From Apostichopus japonicus (Eukaryota > Echinodermata > Holothuroidea > Aspidochirotida > Stichopodidae): a stretch of 64,000 nt of DNA. The notes under the pieces are model-generated. The model was given only the letters and a program-made list of their open reading frames with translations, had not been told where the DNA came from and ran no database searches. The stretch covers positions 18,046,111 to 18,110,110 of the forward strand of contig NC_092576.1 in assembly GCF_037975245.1 (NCBI RefSeq), read 5' to 3'. Shown here piece after piece: positions 35,791 to 47,140 of the stretch; within the stretch, counting starts at the first letter, position 1; each line of letters starts with the position of its first letter. Position numbers and translations under genes: made by a program.

Positions 35791-36171
35791 GTCAGGAGCA
35801 GTGGCGTAGGAAGTTACTTTTGAGTGGGGGGGCTGAAGACTGATGGCCGGCCGGGGGAGGGGTCTAAGGGGAGGGGGTGTCCCCTCCCCTTTGGATTTTT
35901 TTTGCATTTCCAGGTGGCCTCAGATGCAATTTGGTGCAATATAGCACACTTCAACACCCACTCCATTTTGTAAACTTAATTTTGTATTTTCACCTGGCCT
36001 TAGATGCAATTTGGTGCTCCAAATGAGATTTTTCTTCTCATTTGGAAATGAAAAAGGGGTTTTTTGACTTGCGAAGTGGGGGGGGGCGGAATGATACTTC
36101 CGCCCCTCCACATTTTTCACTGGGGGGCTGGCGCCCCCAGCCCCCCCGGTTCCTACGCCCTTGGTCAGGAG
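35791..36171 (+). mobile_element. hAT-type MITE with perfect 8-bp target-site duplication
   Basis: The element spans 35799-36163. GTCAGGAG occurs directly before (35791-35798) and directly after (36164-36171). Termini are CAGTGGCGTAGGAA and TTCCTACGCCCTTG, imperfect inverted repeats in the CAGNG style. An 8-bp duplication plus CAG...CTG-type ends identifies the hAT superfamily. The interior is G/C-run rich with no coding capacity. Related copies, inverted relative to this one, are at 36995-37243 and 39391-39766. Confidence 0.85.
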
Positions 36172-36745
36172 TGTCACTCGTTGACTTGTTAAATGGCTGT
36201 CAGCGTTGCTTGTTATTGCACTTGCTTCAAGTAGCATTTTTTCACTCACAATCAAGTCAGAATTGATTGAAATATCTTTTCTAATCAGTTTGGGTTGTAG
36301 ACAAGCCACACTACATGACACCGACGGTTTTTTCTTGAAAGTCAGTCTAGAGCAATGTATAGGGTGTTCATTATGTGTTTGCATGAACAACTTAAAAATA
36401 GTAATACACAAAATATGACGACAGATCATGAAGAAGTTCGAATTCAATGTATAAAGTTAAATGCTTGTCTACACTGCGGTTGGACACCTGCAATCACAAA
36501 TAAGTTACGCTTGGCAGTTACATTAGCACACTGCGGTTCAAGCGTCCTTTGACTCGAGTCAGAGAACAATAGTATTCACTGTTGATGTCAGTTCTGCATA
36601 AAGATAAAAACACTGATAATGTGCATTCTGACAGTTAACCCACCACAATGGAGGTTATAGGTCGGTTAATTACGCGGTGACTTGATTCGGGTTTTCAAGA
36701 ATGGTATGGTTTAGACATTTTATCCTTCACTGACCTTGTTTTCAG

Positions 36746-36915
36746 GTTTGCCAAGCAGAATTACCAGAGATCAATGTCTTAAACTACAGAAGTTATAAGT
36801 ACCATATATTTGTCAAAACTCCTTTTTATTCTCAGAGGGTTATGGAATAATTTGTCTGAGAAAGTTGTACTTGCAAGTACTGTAGTGTACGAACATGGGA
36901 AGTATCACTTCCTTG
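36746..36915 (+). CDS. Two possible exons of an unrecognised gene
   Basis: Exon-like 36746-36798 follows acceptor CTTGTTTTCAG and ends at AA|GTACC. Exon-like 36836-36915 follows TTTTTATTCTCAG and ends CCTTG|GTAAGA. Joined, they stay open, giving VCQAELPEINVLNYRSYK and then GLWNNLSEKVVLASTVVYEH. If the second donor is not used, the frame runs on to the composite hAT unit at 36995. No family recognised. The matched phase of both junctions is the main support. Confidence 0.35.
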
Positions 36916-36994
36916 GTAAGAATGGCTTTGGGTGTTCATTTAGAATATTTGAGAACAAATGGAGAGTGAATGCTTCCAGGAAAGTACTTTTTGA

Positions 36995-37243
36995 CAAGGG
37001 CGTAGGAACCGGGGGGCTGGGGGGCGCCAGCCCCCCCAGTGAAAAATATGGGGGGGGGGGGGGCGGAAGTATCATTCCGCCCCCCCCCCCCCCCCCCCCC
37101 CCCGCTCCGCAAGTCAGAAAACCCCTTTTTCATTTCCAAATGAGAAAATGAGGGACACCCCCTCCCCTTAGACCCCTCCCCCAGGCCGGCCATCAGTCTT
37201 CAGCCCCCCCCCCCCCACTCAAAAGTACCTTCCTACGCCACTG
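36995..37243 (-). mobile_element. hAT-type MITE, left copy of composite
   Basis: Starts CAAGGGCGTAGGAACC and ends TTCCTACGCCACTG, i.e. inverted relative to 35799-36163. At 249 bp it is shorter than the 365-bp copy, with a long C-run in the middle and loss of the AT-rich interior. Confidence 0.8.
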
Positions 37244-37292
37244 AGAGCTATGGTAACATCAACTACATATTATGCTGATGGAATGTACTTAC

Positions 37293-37364
37293 AAGTATTT
37301 CAAGTTTGTTAAGTTTTCGAAGATGTTGGAAGAAAGTGACTGGAGTTGGTTGTGGTCCAATCGC
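37293..37364 (-). CDS. Single 72-bp leucine-rich-repeat exon
   Basis: On the minus strand, acceptor CTTTCTTTGTTGCAG and donor CTT|GTAAGTAC bracket exactly 72 bases. In the frame with one base left at the start and two at the end, it reads RLDHNQLQSLSSNIF and then ENLTNLKYL, one complete 24-residue LRR (LDHNQL is the beta-strand/asparagine part). One-repeat 72-base exons in this phase are characteristic of LRR genes such as the LRR-bearing receptors. Only this one exon was found. It lies inside the composite hAT-type unit, so it may be a captured gene piece. Confidence 0.6.
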
Positions 37365-37499
37365 CTGCAACAAAGAAAGAGAAAGCAAATTATTTATATC
37401 TGTAATGCAAACGTAAAGCGACCTCAAACATGTTATTACTCCATTTGAAGCGATTGACTGTGCACCTTTGATTTGGCATTCTATATATGATCTAGGAGT

Positions 37500-38460
37500 T
37501 GTTCTTAACACACCCACCGGTTTTGTTAAGACACATACAGAGGCGGTAGAAGCGAGGAGGGGAGGGGGTGCACAAGGAGCACGTTACCCTCAAAAGTGCA
37601 CCCTTATTGTAAAAAAGACTCCATTTGTTGAAAAATTAAATATTATTGTTGTTAAAAAAAATGTCTAAATCTATGAGTGACCTTTTGTTGACAAACATTC
37701 AAATACAGGGTTTCGCAGTATGAACGCACAAAATGAATTACTTTGTTTGAGGTAACTTTATGCTTTGGTATGTTGGACCGTTCTGCGACTGAGTAAAATA
37801 ACATTAGCTTCTAGCAACGGGATTGCGAATTGAATCACGTCACGGAAATGAGTAATACTTCCTTATATTTGATATGTAATAATAAATAGATATGTGAGAA
37901 TTGCAAAGCTGTATCCGGCTTACAAGGAATGCAGCCAAATATTTGACAATTCAAGAAAGGTAAACTATGAGATGAATTCACAACAGGATGTGCCTTGCTT
38001 TCTAACATAAACACATAAACATGCAAATGATTGCTCTAAAGAAATGTATCTGAAAATTGTCTGTATTTCCTCAAAGCGGAATGGTACACAAATCAGTGTT
38101 CTTCATAAAAGCAATTATAATGATATTAATATAATATAAATAAATTTAATAGCCAGTATCCGTTTTTGGTTCACTTGGATAAATAAGGAAAGTGTAAAAA
38201 GGTTTATAAAACTATAACAATGTTTAAAAATTGCACGATGTGCAACTTTTAATGACATTTCATGAACTGTCAAATGTGTTCGGAAAATATATGAAATACA
38301 TTGCTTATGACCGTATCTGCATTGCATTTCAAACTTTAACGAGAATGTATATAAGCCATAGTGACTAATCAACAAGCACAGACAAGTTAACGATTGCACT
38401 ATTGAAAGATTTATCGTATTTTCATGAATTAACATAATCATTAATTTACTTACGCTGTGC
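37500..38460. other. Interior of composite unit, no gene seen
   Basis: AT-rich sequence between the LRR exon and the second hAT-type terminus. No further LRR exon with splice signals could be identified. Confidence 0.35.
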
Positions 38461-38466
38461 GTGCTT

Positions 38467-39390
38467 CAGTGGCGTAGCCAGACTTTTTCATCTGGGGGGG
38501 GGGGCAAAGGGAGGGGGCGAAGGGTCTGATTGGTGGGGCAGACTAAGCTAGTACAAAAGACATACCAAACAGTTTGCATGACAAACTGTGGCAAATCGGG
38601 TATTGTGTCAGCAATGTAGGGCACAGATGGTCACTCTAGTTAGCTGACGTTTTATGTTATTTCCACATAGGTATTATTAACGATAAAACAGATCACTGAA
38701 AAAGTCATCGATAGTTCTCTTTAAAAATCTGAATAGACTATGCTCTTTCTGTCAGTATTCAAAGATGATCAGCATGATATCTGACTGGCCTGGGAGTGTA
38801 ACCACCCCCCCCCTCCCCAATCAACAAAAGATGTTATCATTCCCCCTTCGGGCCCTTCTTTTGCACTGTCTAGGGCTCACTCAAACAGTTTAGCGAAGGT
38901 TAATTCGCCTATTCTGATGACTGTCTGCGACGAATTCGTCCAAATTGATCCCCTCGGACAGTTCCCTTTCGATATGTAAAACTCCGAGATCACTAAGGCG
39001 AGTGTCTGACATTGTGTTCCGCAGATAGGTTTTGACGAGCTTCAATGTTGAGAAGCTGCGCTCGCATCCAGCACTCAATACCGGAATCGCAATGGCAATT
39101 TTACAAAGGCGTAACAGCTCTGCAAAGACATCATTATATGGCTCCAGAAACGATGTCAGCGACAGAAGGTTGGGTGGTGGCGTCTCTCCCGTGTTAGCGA
39201 ACTAGCGCTGGAGGAGTCTCTGTGCTTGCGGAACCTCGTGTTTGAGGTCTTCCATGCTCGCATCGAAAACTTGGCCAAACTGTTCGACGCTTTCCATCGA
39301 GAGGAAATCCTTATATACTCTCTGGATTCAGTGATTGGATCCCTCTCATGATCTGGCAGTTTTCTGTGGAGAAGCGCTTGTTCATTTCCG
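38467..39390 (-). pseudogene. hAT transposase, C-terminal remnant
   Basis: Minus-strand reading from 39390 gives RFSTENCQIMRGIQSLNP, a frameshift, YKDFLSMESVEQFGQVF, an in-frame TAG, then FLEPYNDVFAELLRLCKIA and SAGCERSFSTLKLVKTYLRN, ending near 38890. The last block is the hAT dimerisation domain (S-x-x-x-E-R-x-F-S, then the L-R-N motif). The DDE core is missing; the sequence is cut at 39390 by the right MITE copy. A CAGTGGCGTAGCCAG terminus at 38467 is placed where the 3' end of this transposon should be. Inactive. Confidence 0.8.
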
Positions 39391-39766
39391 CAAGGGCGTA
39401 GGAACCGTGGGGCTGGGGGGGGGCCCAGCTCCCCCAGTGAAAAATGTGGAGGGGCGGAAGTATCATTCCGCCCCCCCCCCCCCGCTTCGCAAGTCAGAAA
39501 ACCCCTTTTTCATTTCCAAATGAGAAAAAAATCTCATTTGGAGCACCAAATTGCATCTAAGGCCTGGTGAAAATACAAAATTAAGTTTACAAAATGGAGT
39601 AGGTGTTGAAGTGTGCTATATTGCACCAAATTGCATCTGAGGCTACCTGGAAATGCAAGAAATTCCAAAGGGGAGGGGGACACCCCCTCTCCTTAGACCC
39701 CTACCCCAGGCCGGCCATCAGTCTTCAGCCCCCCCCCCCACTCAAAAGTACCTTCCTACGCCACTG
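39391..39766 (-). mobile_element. hAT-type MITE, right copy of composite
   Basis: CAAGGGCGTAGGAACC to TTCCTACGCCACTG, 376 bp, close relative of 35799-36163 in opposite orientation including the ATCTCATTTGGAGCACC interior. Its right flank CTTTTTGA matches the left flank of the other copy. Confidence 0.85.
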
Positions 39767-39774
39767 CTTTTTGA

Positions 39775-40784
39775 AAACGCCTAGCAACTTTAGCGTGCTA
39801 TGATTTGGGGCGATTGGCTATGCACTTTCAATTTATTTTAAAAGCATACCCATATACATGCAAGAACCAAAAACTCCACTTGGTTATTCTTAACACAAAA
39901 TATATTTCATTATACGGAAATAAGTCCAAAAATTTTCCTCACCTTAATGCTGTTTGGGATCGGCGGTATATTTCGAATCTTCATGTAATTGTTGACAAGG
40001 GCTCTTTGGTTCCAAAAGTAGACTTCGGACAAGTCCGAAAAAAGAAAAATCTTGAGTCTTCCTCTGCCACACACCAATTTCTTGGTCTCGTCATTTTATA
40101 AAATTATTATTTAGGCTTTCGAACTTTTTCGCAACTTCGGCTCTACGATTTTGCGTTTGGTGCATCCGTACATGAGCAGTCTAACCTTGTCAGGGTACAA
40201 ATACGTTGGTGGTCTGAACAACTCCCTGGTCTAACAAACGTATACGTATGTGTATGCAACTACGACAGTGAAAATTTACGATATCAAATAATAGTGCGGA
40301 TGTCTGTGGTAGAAAAAAGACAACAAAGTCTGGCTGAACATCTCCACGTTTGCGGTCAACATCGAGAGGGCCGATGAAAGATGATATTACGTAATCATTC
40401 CTATCACGTTGCGTTCTCTCACACAGGAAATGAAGGTTAACGTTTTTTAAGTTGACGACATGCCATGGCCTTATCCTTTAATTAGAACTATAGTTGTAAA
40501 TAAAGAAAACAGTGTGTTTGGCGAATAGGATCATTTATATACCTACCAGTATGTGTATGCATGGAGGTCAAAAACAGGTAAAAAAAAACCAGGTAAAATG
40601 GAGGTAAAAAACAGTTTAACCTCCATGGAGGTAAAAACAGTTTTCCCTCCATGGTGTATGCATGTGTGCATGCGTGAGTGTATGTATGTATGCAATGCAT
40701 GTACGTGTATAGGTATGGATGGGTGGGAATAACAAATAAGCTGCATTAATAATATATGATGCATTTCATTGAAAATAAGGCTGC

Positions 40785-40785
<1 letters not shown>
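39775..40785. other. Intergenic, nothing recognised
   Basis: Includes a short inverted motif CCTCCATGGAGG near 40621-40632 and a (TG)-rich stretch at 40645-40700. No gene. Confidence 0.4.
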
Positions 40786-41376
<591 letters not shown>

Positions 41377-41389
41377 CTGCCACCAAATA
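41377..41389 (-). promoter_or_regulatory. Primer-binding-site segment
   Basis: Minus-strand TATTTGGTGGCAG directly follows the LTR end ...CCTTACA. TGG at this point is the usual start of a tRNA primer-binding site. Its position on the pol side of the wrong LTR shows the region was inverted. The primer tRNA is not identified. Confidence 0.6.
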
Positions 41390-41991
41390 TGTAAGGCTTA
41401 TTTTAGGTAGTTCGGGAACGGTAAACCCGGCCTTACACTGATACCGTAGATCCGAGCGTGAAACGGGAAATAATCAGGAAAAGCGGGTACTGGATAATAT
41501 ATGTCTTCTTTTATTGATTCAGGATAAAACTTAGGAACTTGAGATAATTAAAATGTAAAGAGCCCGAAGTCTACAGACGTAAATATAAATTACGGAGCCT
41601 ACTGTTCTACGTCTGTAGACTTCGGGAGATAAACTTCAACTCCTCGATAAATCTTTAAGAAACACTTAAACCCCTGATTCCAAAATAACAAATTAAGACG
41701 CGTTGCACAGGGCACACGCTCTGCCCTTGAACCCGATTGGTGTAAACTTTTAACTCACCCCTTACCAAACTCTTGATTGGTTGAGTGCCAACCTGATATG
41801 CAGATGAGCATATGCAAATGGGCACTCAACCAATTTGAACCAGTTTGGCTGTCTTCCAACCCCGAATCATTTAAAACAAAAGATACGCTTCTAATAGTGC
41901 GTGATTTATATCCCGCCACACCACAGCGCAAACCACCAATGCGCGAGCCATGGGTGACGTCATAATGACAATAACTAGAATACGCTTCACA
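41390..41991 (-). repeat. Complete LTR, minus sense
   Basis: 602 bases from TGTGAAGCG (41991) to CCTTACA (41390). Holds the same U3 sites, a poly(A) signal AATAAA (complement at 41510-41515) and an internal inverted repeat around CCCGAAGTCTACAGACG. The right partial LTR has a 6-base insertion relative to it. It should be a hybrid of the two original LTRs if the inversion model is right. Confidence 0.85.
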
Positions 41992-43243
41992 CAGGATTTA
42001 CCCATAATAGGAAATGTCCTCATTTCCAAATTAAAACTCAAACAAGTAAGCAATATGTTAACACCAACTAGAATTCAAAACAAATATATTTAATAAGAAA
42101 TAGAAAAACCAACACCTAGGTCTTTTCTTTTGAAATTAAAAGAGTAAAAAAAAAAATATATATATATATAAATATAGGAAGACCAATATTTGGGTCCTTC
42201 CCTTAGAAGTTCTAAGAGTATAAGGGGGATATTCTATAACCCACAACCACACAGCTAACAAACATTACATATATATAAATATACAATGCTTAAAATGCAA
42301 TAATAACGTGCACTTCTGTTTATGTTTAAAATATTTGTAAGTAAATAGAACACCGACATAAAACCATATCCCAATTCTTCCACCACCATGCTCAACCAAC
42401 ACAGATGAACCTGATGTTACCAGACAATTCTACCACAACTATTATAAAGTAAGTATACCACACTTCAGATCAACTGTCAAATAAGATAAGATATAAACAA
42501 AAAAATAATATGATGCGCCGGTTCAATGGCGACCCAATAAACATGTAAAACCACAAACAAAATCCAATGACTGGGGACAAGGCGCGTTCTAGCCTCCCTT
42601 AAACATCAAAGGACTGAGAAGAGAACAAAAGTCTAAACTAATTGCTGATGGGTGATCAAGCCATGTACAATATCTTCGTTTCTGCCGGAAATAACCATCA
42701 TGCTCCTTAATCGAGGTTCATGGCTAATCGCGGTCAACAAATGTTACATCTACCTCATACATAAATTTAAAAAAAAATAATATCAATTTGTGGAACAACC
42801 CTAATTACTCTCCTGTCGTCGTTTTGAGATGCGACAATTGGCAGGAGCATAGTAATCCCAACTTAAAATGAATTATGAACAAAATACAATTTACAAACAT
42901 GCATGCAATTTATAAGACAGCTTCTCAAAAACAAGATACACATTAATTCATAATGAACCAGGGCAAAACTAACTGTCACACCAGATACTATCTAAACATT
43001 CCAATACAAGGGATGGAAGAATGGAGAAAGGTAATACTCAATGACTTATTATCTTAAATTCAAATTCATAACTTTAAATTCAAAAGTTACCTCTTAAATT
43101 CCTGTCAGAGAAAAGACAATTACCCTTTCTAATATAAAAGGCGTAAGTCTTAAAAAGAAGGAAAGACAAAAAAAAAAAATTCATAACTACTTATCCTTAT
43201 GAAAAGAATGATAATAATTATGGCTTAAACCATCTCATCAGAC
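41992..43243 (-). other. Untranslated region between pol and LTR
   Basis: About 1.25 kb downstream of the pol stop with no open frame of note, so no env-like gene. No clear polypurine tract is visible immediately before the LTR, which is unusual. Confidence 0.5.
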
Positions 43244-46200
43244 CTAACGATCCAACTCATAATCACTAAGATAATTAGGCAGCTTTACCTCCCTACCTAA
43301 ACGTGTAAGTCTTTTATTATCTAAACGTTTTCCACCTTGCAACTCAGGAGAAATTCCAGACGTATCTAGATTACTCTCAAAGTGAAATGGTAAATTTCTA
43401 TAAAATTCATCCAAGGACAAATTTGGCAAATAATTCCCTTGAACCACACTGGGTGGATTTGGCTGAATAAGCTTTTCATTTACATCCTCTAAACTATAGG
43501 GAGAAACATAAGGCTTAAGTCGGTTATAATGTATGACTTTAGATGGAATGGAAGATTTACTCAAATCTTGTAATTGATAAGTTACACCATTGTTCATAAC
43601 TCTAATTACTCTATGAGGACCTTTCCATCGAGCGGCTAACTTATCACGTTGCTTAGCTGGATCGTTTACCCACACTAAATCTCCAACAACATAAGGTAGA
43701 AATCGAGTCTTCAACTCTACATAATCAGCCTGTTTTTCTTGAGCTTTCACCAATTCTTGGCCAACAATCTTACTAGCTTCTTTCATACGTTTAGTGATGT
43801 CATCAACAAAATCACCATAGCTACTATGACAACTGTAACCAACTGGAGTGTCACCAAACATAACCTCGAGGGGCATTCGAGCTTCTCTGCCATTCACCAG
43901 AAAGAATGGTGAGTAACCAATGCTAGAATGGACACTAGTATTATAGGAAAAAGCGATATGATTGAGCATCTTATCCCATTGGTTACCAGTTGAGAATAAT
44001 CTCTTACTCAATTCACTCTTAAGTGTTCGATTGAATCTTTCTACCTGACCATCTGATTGTGGGCGATAAGGACTAGTACGAGTTTTCACTATTCCCATTA
44101 GTTTACACAATCTATGCACCAACTTGGATTCAAATTGTTTACCTTGGTCAGTGTGTAATACTTCTGATATCCCATGTTCGCAGAAATACTTATCAAATAA
44201 ACACTGTGCAACAGTCTCTGCTGTTTGATCTGGCAAGGCATACATATTAATGTATTTAGTGAAGTAATCAGTTACAACCAACACATATCTATTGCCATTC
44301 GTAGTTAGGGGTAACTCAGTTATATCAGCAGCAACTCTCTCAAATGGTTTGTTGACTATCATTGGCTCTAAAGGAGCACGAAAAGGTGGATTTGGCTCTC
44401 TCCTAGCTTCACAGGCAATACATTGCTTACAATAGTGCTGAATATCTCGCATCATATAAGGCCAATAGCAACACTTGTCAGCACGAACACAAGTTCTCTT
44501 AGTGCCGAAGTGTCCAGTTAGTGGACTCCCATGTAGGTGTTTCAACACGTCTGGTACAAGAGATTGAGGCACTACTACTTGTACACCGTAATCACCATTA
44601 CGACAAAGTATCCCGTTATACAACTCTAACCTGGGGAATTCCCGCCATAACTTTGACAGGTAAGAATTTCTCATATTTTTCAGAGAACCACGAGAGGGTC
44701 TAGACTGAGTTTCAAACCAATTGACAACTAAAGCTAAATCAGGATCATTTCTTTGTTGTTGCTTTATATCCAGATCATTGAATAGACCACTAGCACATGG
44801 TTGTACTGAAGCAAATAGAACACCCTCAACATTCCATGAGGCTAAACTTGCTTCATTGTCTCCACGTACATTAATATCTTCGCTAGATTCATGGGGGGGC
44901 AGACGTGAAAGCGCGTCAGCATTTTGATGTTTACGACCTGCCCTATGAATGATTTTCCAATCCAAAGGATCTAATTCGGTAACCCACCGGGCTCGACGAC
45001 CGGTACCATCATTCTCTAGTGAGGTATTCCTTAAACTTTGAAGGGGCTTATGATCAGTGACAATTGTAAAGTGTGACATGCATAAGTAATGTTTGAAGTG
45101 ACGTACAGCCCACACAATGGCCCAGAATTCACGATCAAATGTAGACCACTTACGCTGAGGTGGAGTTAATGTACTACTAGCATAGGCTATGACTCTCTCT
45201 TTACCATCTTGTTCCTGAGCTAGAACAGCACCTACAGCTGTTTGAGAAGCATCAGTATACAACACAAAATCTAACCCAAAGTCAGGAAAAGCCATCACAG
45301 GAGGATTAATCAATACAAACTTTAGATATTGGAAAGCTTCCTCACAATTATCATGCCAAACAAACACGGTTTCCTTCTTGATCAGGTCATTCAAAGGGGC
45401 AGCTTTCTTTGCAAAGCCCTTAACAAATCTTCTATAATAAGAACTCAAACCTAGAAAAGACCTGACTTCTGTTGCATCTTTAGGAATTGGCCATTTGGCA
45501 ATCTTTTCTATGTTCTTAGGGTCTGGCTTAATGCCACTTTGGGAAACCACATGTCCCAGAAAAGTAACTTGGCTTTGAAAGAAGTGACATTTGCTGGGTT
45601 TGAGTTTTAAATTTGCACTCCTCAGACGAGTGAACACGTCCCGTAAGTTACCCATCTTGTTTTCGAAGTTGGTACCAAAAACAATTACATCATCAATGTA
45701 AACTAATGCTTTGGACCAATGCAGTCCATGTAATACTAACTCCATCAATCTTTGAAATGTGGAAGGGGCGTTAGTTAAACCCATGGGCATTACTTTAAAT
45801 TGGTACAAGGTATCACCAGTAGTAAATGCAGTCTTTTCTTTATCTTCCTCATTCATTTCAACCTGCCAAAACCCACTAGCTAAGTCCATAGTACTAAAGA
45901 GCACATTTCCCGATAATGCATCTAAGGTATCATCGATCCTGGGAAGGGGGTGAGAATCCTTAACTGTAACTTTGTTCAGTTTTCTATAATCCACACAAAA
46001 TCTATAAGTACCATCTGGTTTCTTAATCATCACTATAGGAGAAGACCATGGTCCATAACTTTCTTCTATCAAATCGTTTTCCATTAAACGATCGCATTGA
46101 TTTTGGATTTCTTCCCTCATTTTTGGGGTCGAGCGATAAGCTCGCTGTTTAATAGGGGTAGAAGAGTCAGTCTTAATAGAGTGAGTGACTAAGTTTGTAC

Positions 46201-47140
46201 GGCCAAAGTCAGTACTGTTTGCACTGAACACATCACTGAACTCTTGCAGTAAGTTTTGGGCCTGTTTACGTTCCGTCTCAGATAACCTAGATTTTGACAA
46301 ATCAAAGGTAATGGGCTGATCGACTGACGAAGAAGTATTGACTGAGTGACTACCTAGAATCTCATCATCTACAATGGAGAAGCAATTATCTTGATCCCCT
46401 GTGAGTGAAAAACATTCACCTAACACCATTCCTGGTTCTAATACACAAGGTTCATCTGATATATTCATGACCAGGATAGGAGCTAATCCTTGCCTAACAG
46501 TAGTCACCACCCGTGCGATGAACACTCCATTGTTAGCTGGTTCTATCAACACGTTTGTTCCTTCCGGCAACATTTGGAACTCAGACGTATGTATACGAGC
46601 TAACAAATTACACTCAGATTCGGGTGGTATCACCAGGGTTTCACCAGAAGTAGCCTGGTTTACCAGGGGAATGTGATCACAGTGCTCACGAACAAATGGA
46701 ATACATTCATGACTATCACCTATGCTAATACACTGCTTATTCATTTCTATAACCACACCATTAGTAGTCATAAAGTCACAACCAAGAATAACTTTTTGAA
46801 CCAGATTCCTAATTACCAGAATATTTATATCGAAGGTTCCCTGTAATGTGGTAATGGTAACCTTCATAGAACCAAGGCATTCTAAAGTTTGATTCCCTGC
46901 CGCATTTACCTTAACATTGGATTGCTCAAGAGGTAAAGCACTAAGATTTGAATGACTTAATCTGAAATCATCATCTATAACCGTCACAGTGGCTCCTGTG
47001 TCTACCAAAGCTTTAACACTTACCCCATTGATACACACAAATATTAGAGGTTTTGGAATATCGGTGGAAACATTTATTTGTGGGGTCAAATTAATTTGAG
47101 CTGACGGCTGACCCTTGTCATCAGCTACTGCATGTTTAAA
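43244..47140 (-). CDS. pol: Ty3-type Pol polyprotein (protease, RT, RNase H, integrase)
   Basis: About 1,298 codons, open from the frameshift site. Counting from the residue at 47089: aspartic protease DTGA near 30-33 with ILGCDF near 100; reverse transcriptase with DYRKLNKVT and catalytic YIDD near 464-467; RNase H starting LYTDAS near 610 and ending GRKHQNADALSRL; integrase zinc finger with an H-x-H then CKQC/C pattern near 850-890; integrase core with D near 921 (ADITEL), D near 978 (HTDQGK) and E near 1014 (GQVERFNRT); and a C-terminal GDLVWV...RWKGPHRV module. The order PR-RT-RH-IN is that of Ty3-like elements. No internal stop. It lacks its own ATG and is probably made as a Gag-Pol fusion. 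All key catalytic residues seen are intact. Confidence 0.95.
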   Translation of the reverse strand, partial: FKHAVADDKGQPSAQINLTPQINVSTDIPKPLIFVCINGVSVKALVDTGATVTVIDDDFRLSHSNLSALPLEQSNVKVNAAGNQTLECLGSMKVTITTLQGTFDINILVIRNLVQKVILGCDFMTTNGVVIEMNKQCISIGDSHECIPFVREHCDHIPLVNQATSGETLVIPPESECNLLARIHTSEFQMLPEGTNVLIEPANNGVFIARVVTTVRQGLAPILVMNISDEPCVLEPGMVLGECFSLTGDQDNCFSIVDDEILGSHSVNTSSSVDQPITFDLSKSRLSETERKQAQNLLQEFSDVFSANSTDFGRTNLVTHSIKTDSSTPIKQRAYRSTPKMREEIQNQCDRLMENDLIEESYGPWSSPIVMIKKPDGTYRFCVDYRKLNKVTVKDSHPLPRIDDTLDALSGNVLFSTMDLASGFWQVEMNEEDKEKTAFTTGDTLYQFKVMPMGLTNAPSTFQRLMELVLHGLHWSKALVYIDDVIVFGTNFENKMGNLRDVFTRLRSANLKLKPSKCHFFQSQVTFLGHVVSQSGIKPDPKNIEKIAKWPIPKDATEVRSFLGLSSYYRRFVKGFAKKAAPLNDLIKKETVFVWHDNCEEAFQYLKFVLINPPVMAFPDFGLDFVLYTDASQTAVGAVLAQEQDGKERVIAYASSTLTPPQRKWSTFDREFWAIVWAVRHFKHYLCMSHFTIVTDHKPLQSLRNTSLENDGTGRRARWVTELDPLDWKIIHRAGRKHQNADALSRLPPHESSEDINVRGDNEASLASWNVEGVLFASVQPCASGLFNDLDIKQQQRNDPDLALVVNWFETQSRPSRGSLKNMRNSYLSKLWREFPRLELYNGILCRNGDYGVQVVVPQSLVPDVLKHLHGSPLTGHFGTKRTCVRADKCCYWPYMMRDIQHYCKQCIACEARREPNPPFRAPLEPMIVNKPFERVAADITELPLTTNGNRYVLVVTDYFTKYINMYALPDQTAETVAQCLFDKYFCEHGISEVLHTDQGKQFESKLVHRLCKLMGIVKTRTSPYRPQSDGQVERFNRTLKSELSKRLFSTGNQWDKMLNHIAFSYNTSVHSSIGYSPFFLVNGREARMPLEVMFGDTPVGYSCHSSYGDFVDDITKRMKEASKIVGQELVKAQEKQADYVELKTRFLPYVVGDLVWVNDPAKQRDKLAARWKGPHRVIRVMNNGVTYQLQDLSKSSIPSKVIHYNRLKPYVSPYSLEDVNEKLIQPNPPSVVQGNYLPNLSLDEFYRNLPFHFESNLDTSGISPELQGGKRLDNKRLTRLGREVKLPNYLSDYELDR
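47099..47140 (-). promoter_or_regulatory. -1 ribosomal frameshift signal joining gag to pol
   Basis: Minus strand: heptamer TTTAAAC (47140 to 47134), placed as T TTA AAC in the gag frame, seven bases of spacer, then a stem AGCTGA (47126-47121) paired with TCAGCT (47104-47099) enclosing an inner hairpin TGAC/GTCA. The gag stop is within the structure at 47127-47125. Slipping back one base at the heptamer enters the pol frame, which opens at 47143. Confidence 0.85.

Larger units (their letters stand above)
36987..39774. mobile_element. Composite hAT-type unit with outer 8-bp duplication
   Basis: Two related MITE copies in the same orientation (36995-37243 and 39391-39766) bracket 2.1 kb. CTTTTTGA lies immediately left of the left copy (36987-36994) and immediately right of the right copy (39767-39774). 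The inner flanks (AGAGCTAT after the left copy, CATTTCCG before the right copy) do not match each other or CTTTTTGA. The simplest reading is that the 2,772-bp segment moved as one unit using its outermost ends. It carries an LRR exon and a hAT transposase remnant. Confidence 0.65.

Noticed and set aside
35913-36447. 175-codon minus-strand frame
   Set aside because: Spans the hAT-type MITE and its flank; no domain, and the MITE has an exact target duplication showing it is inserted DNA.
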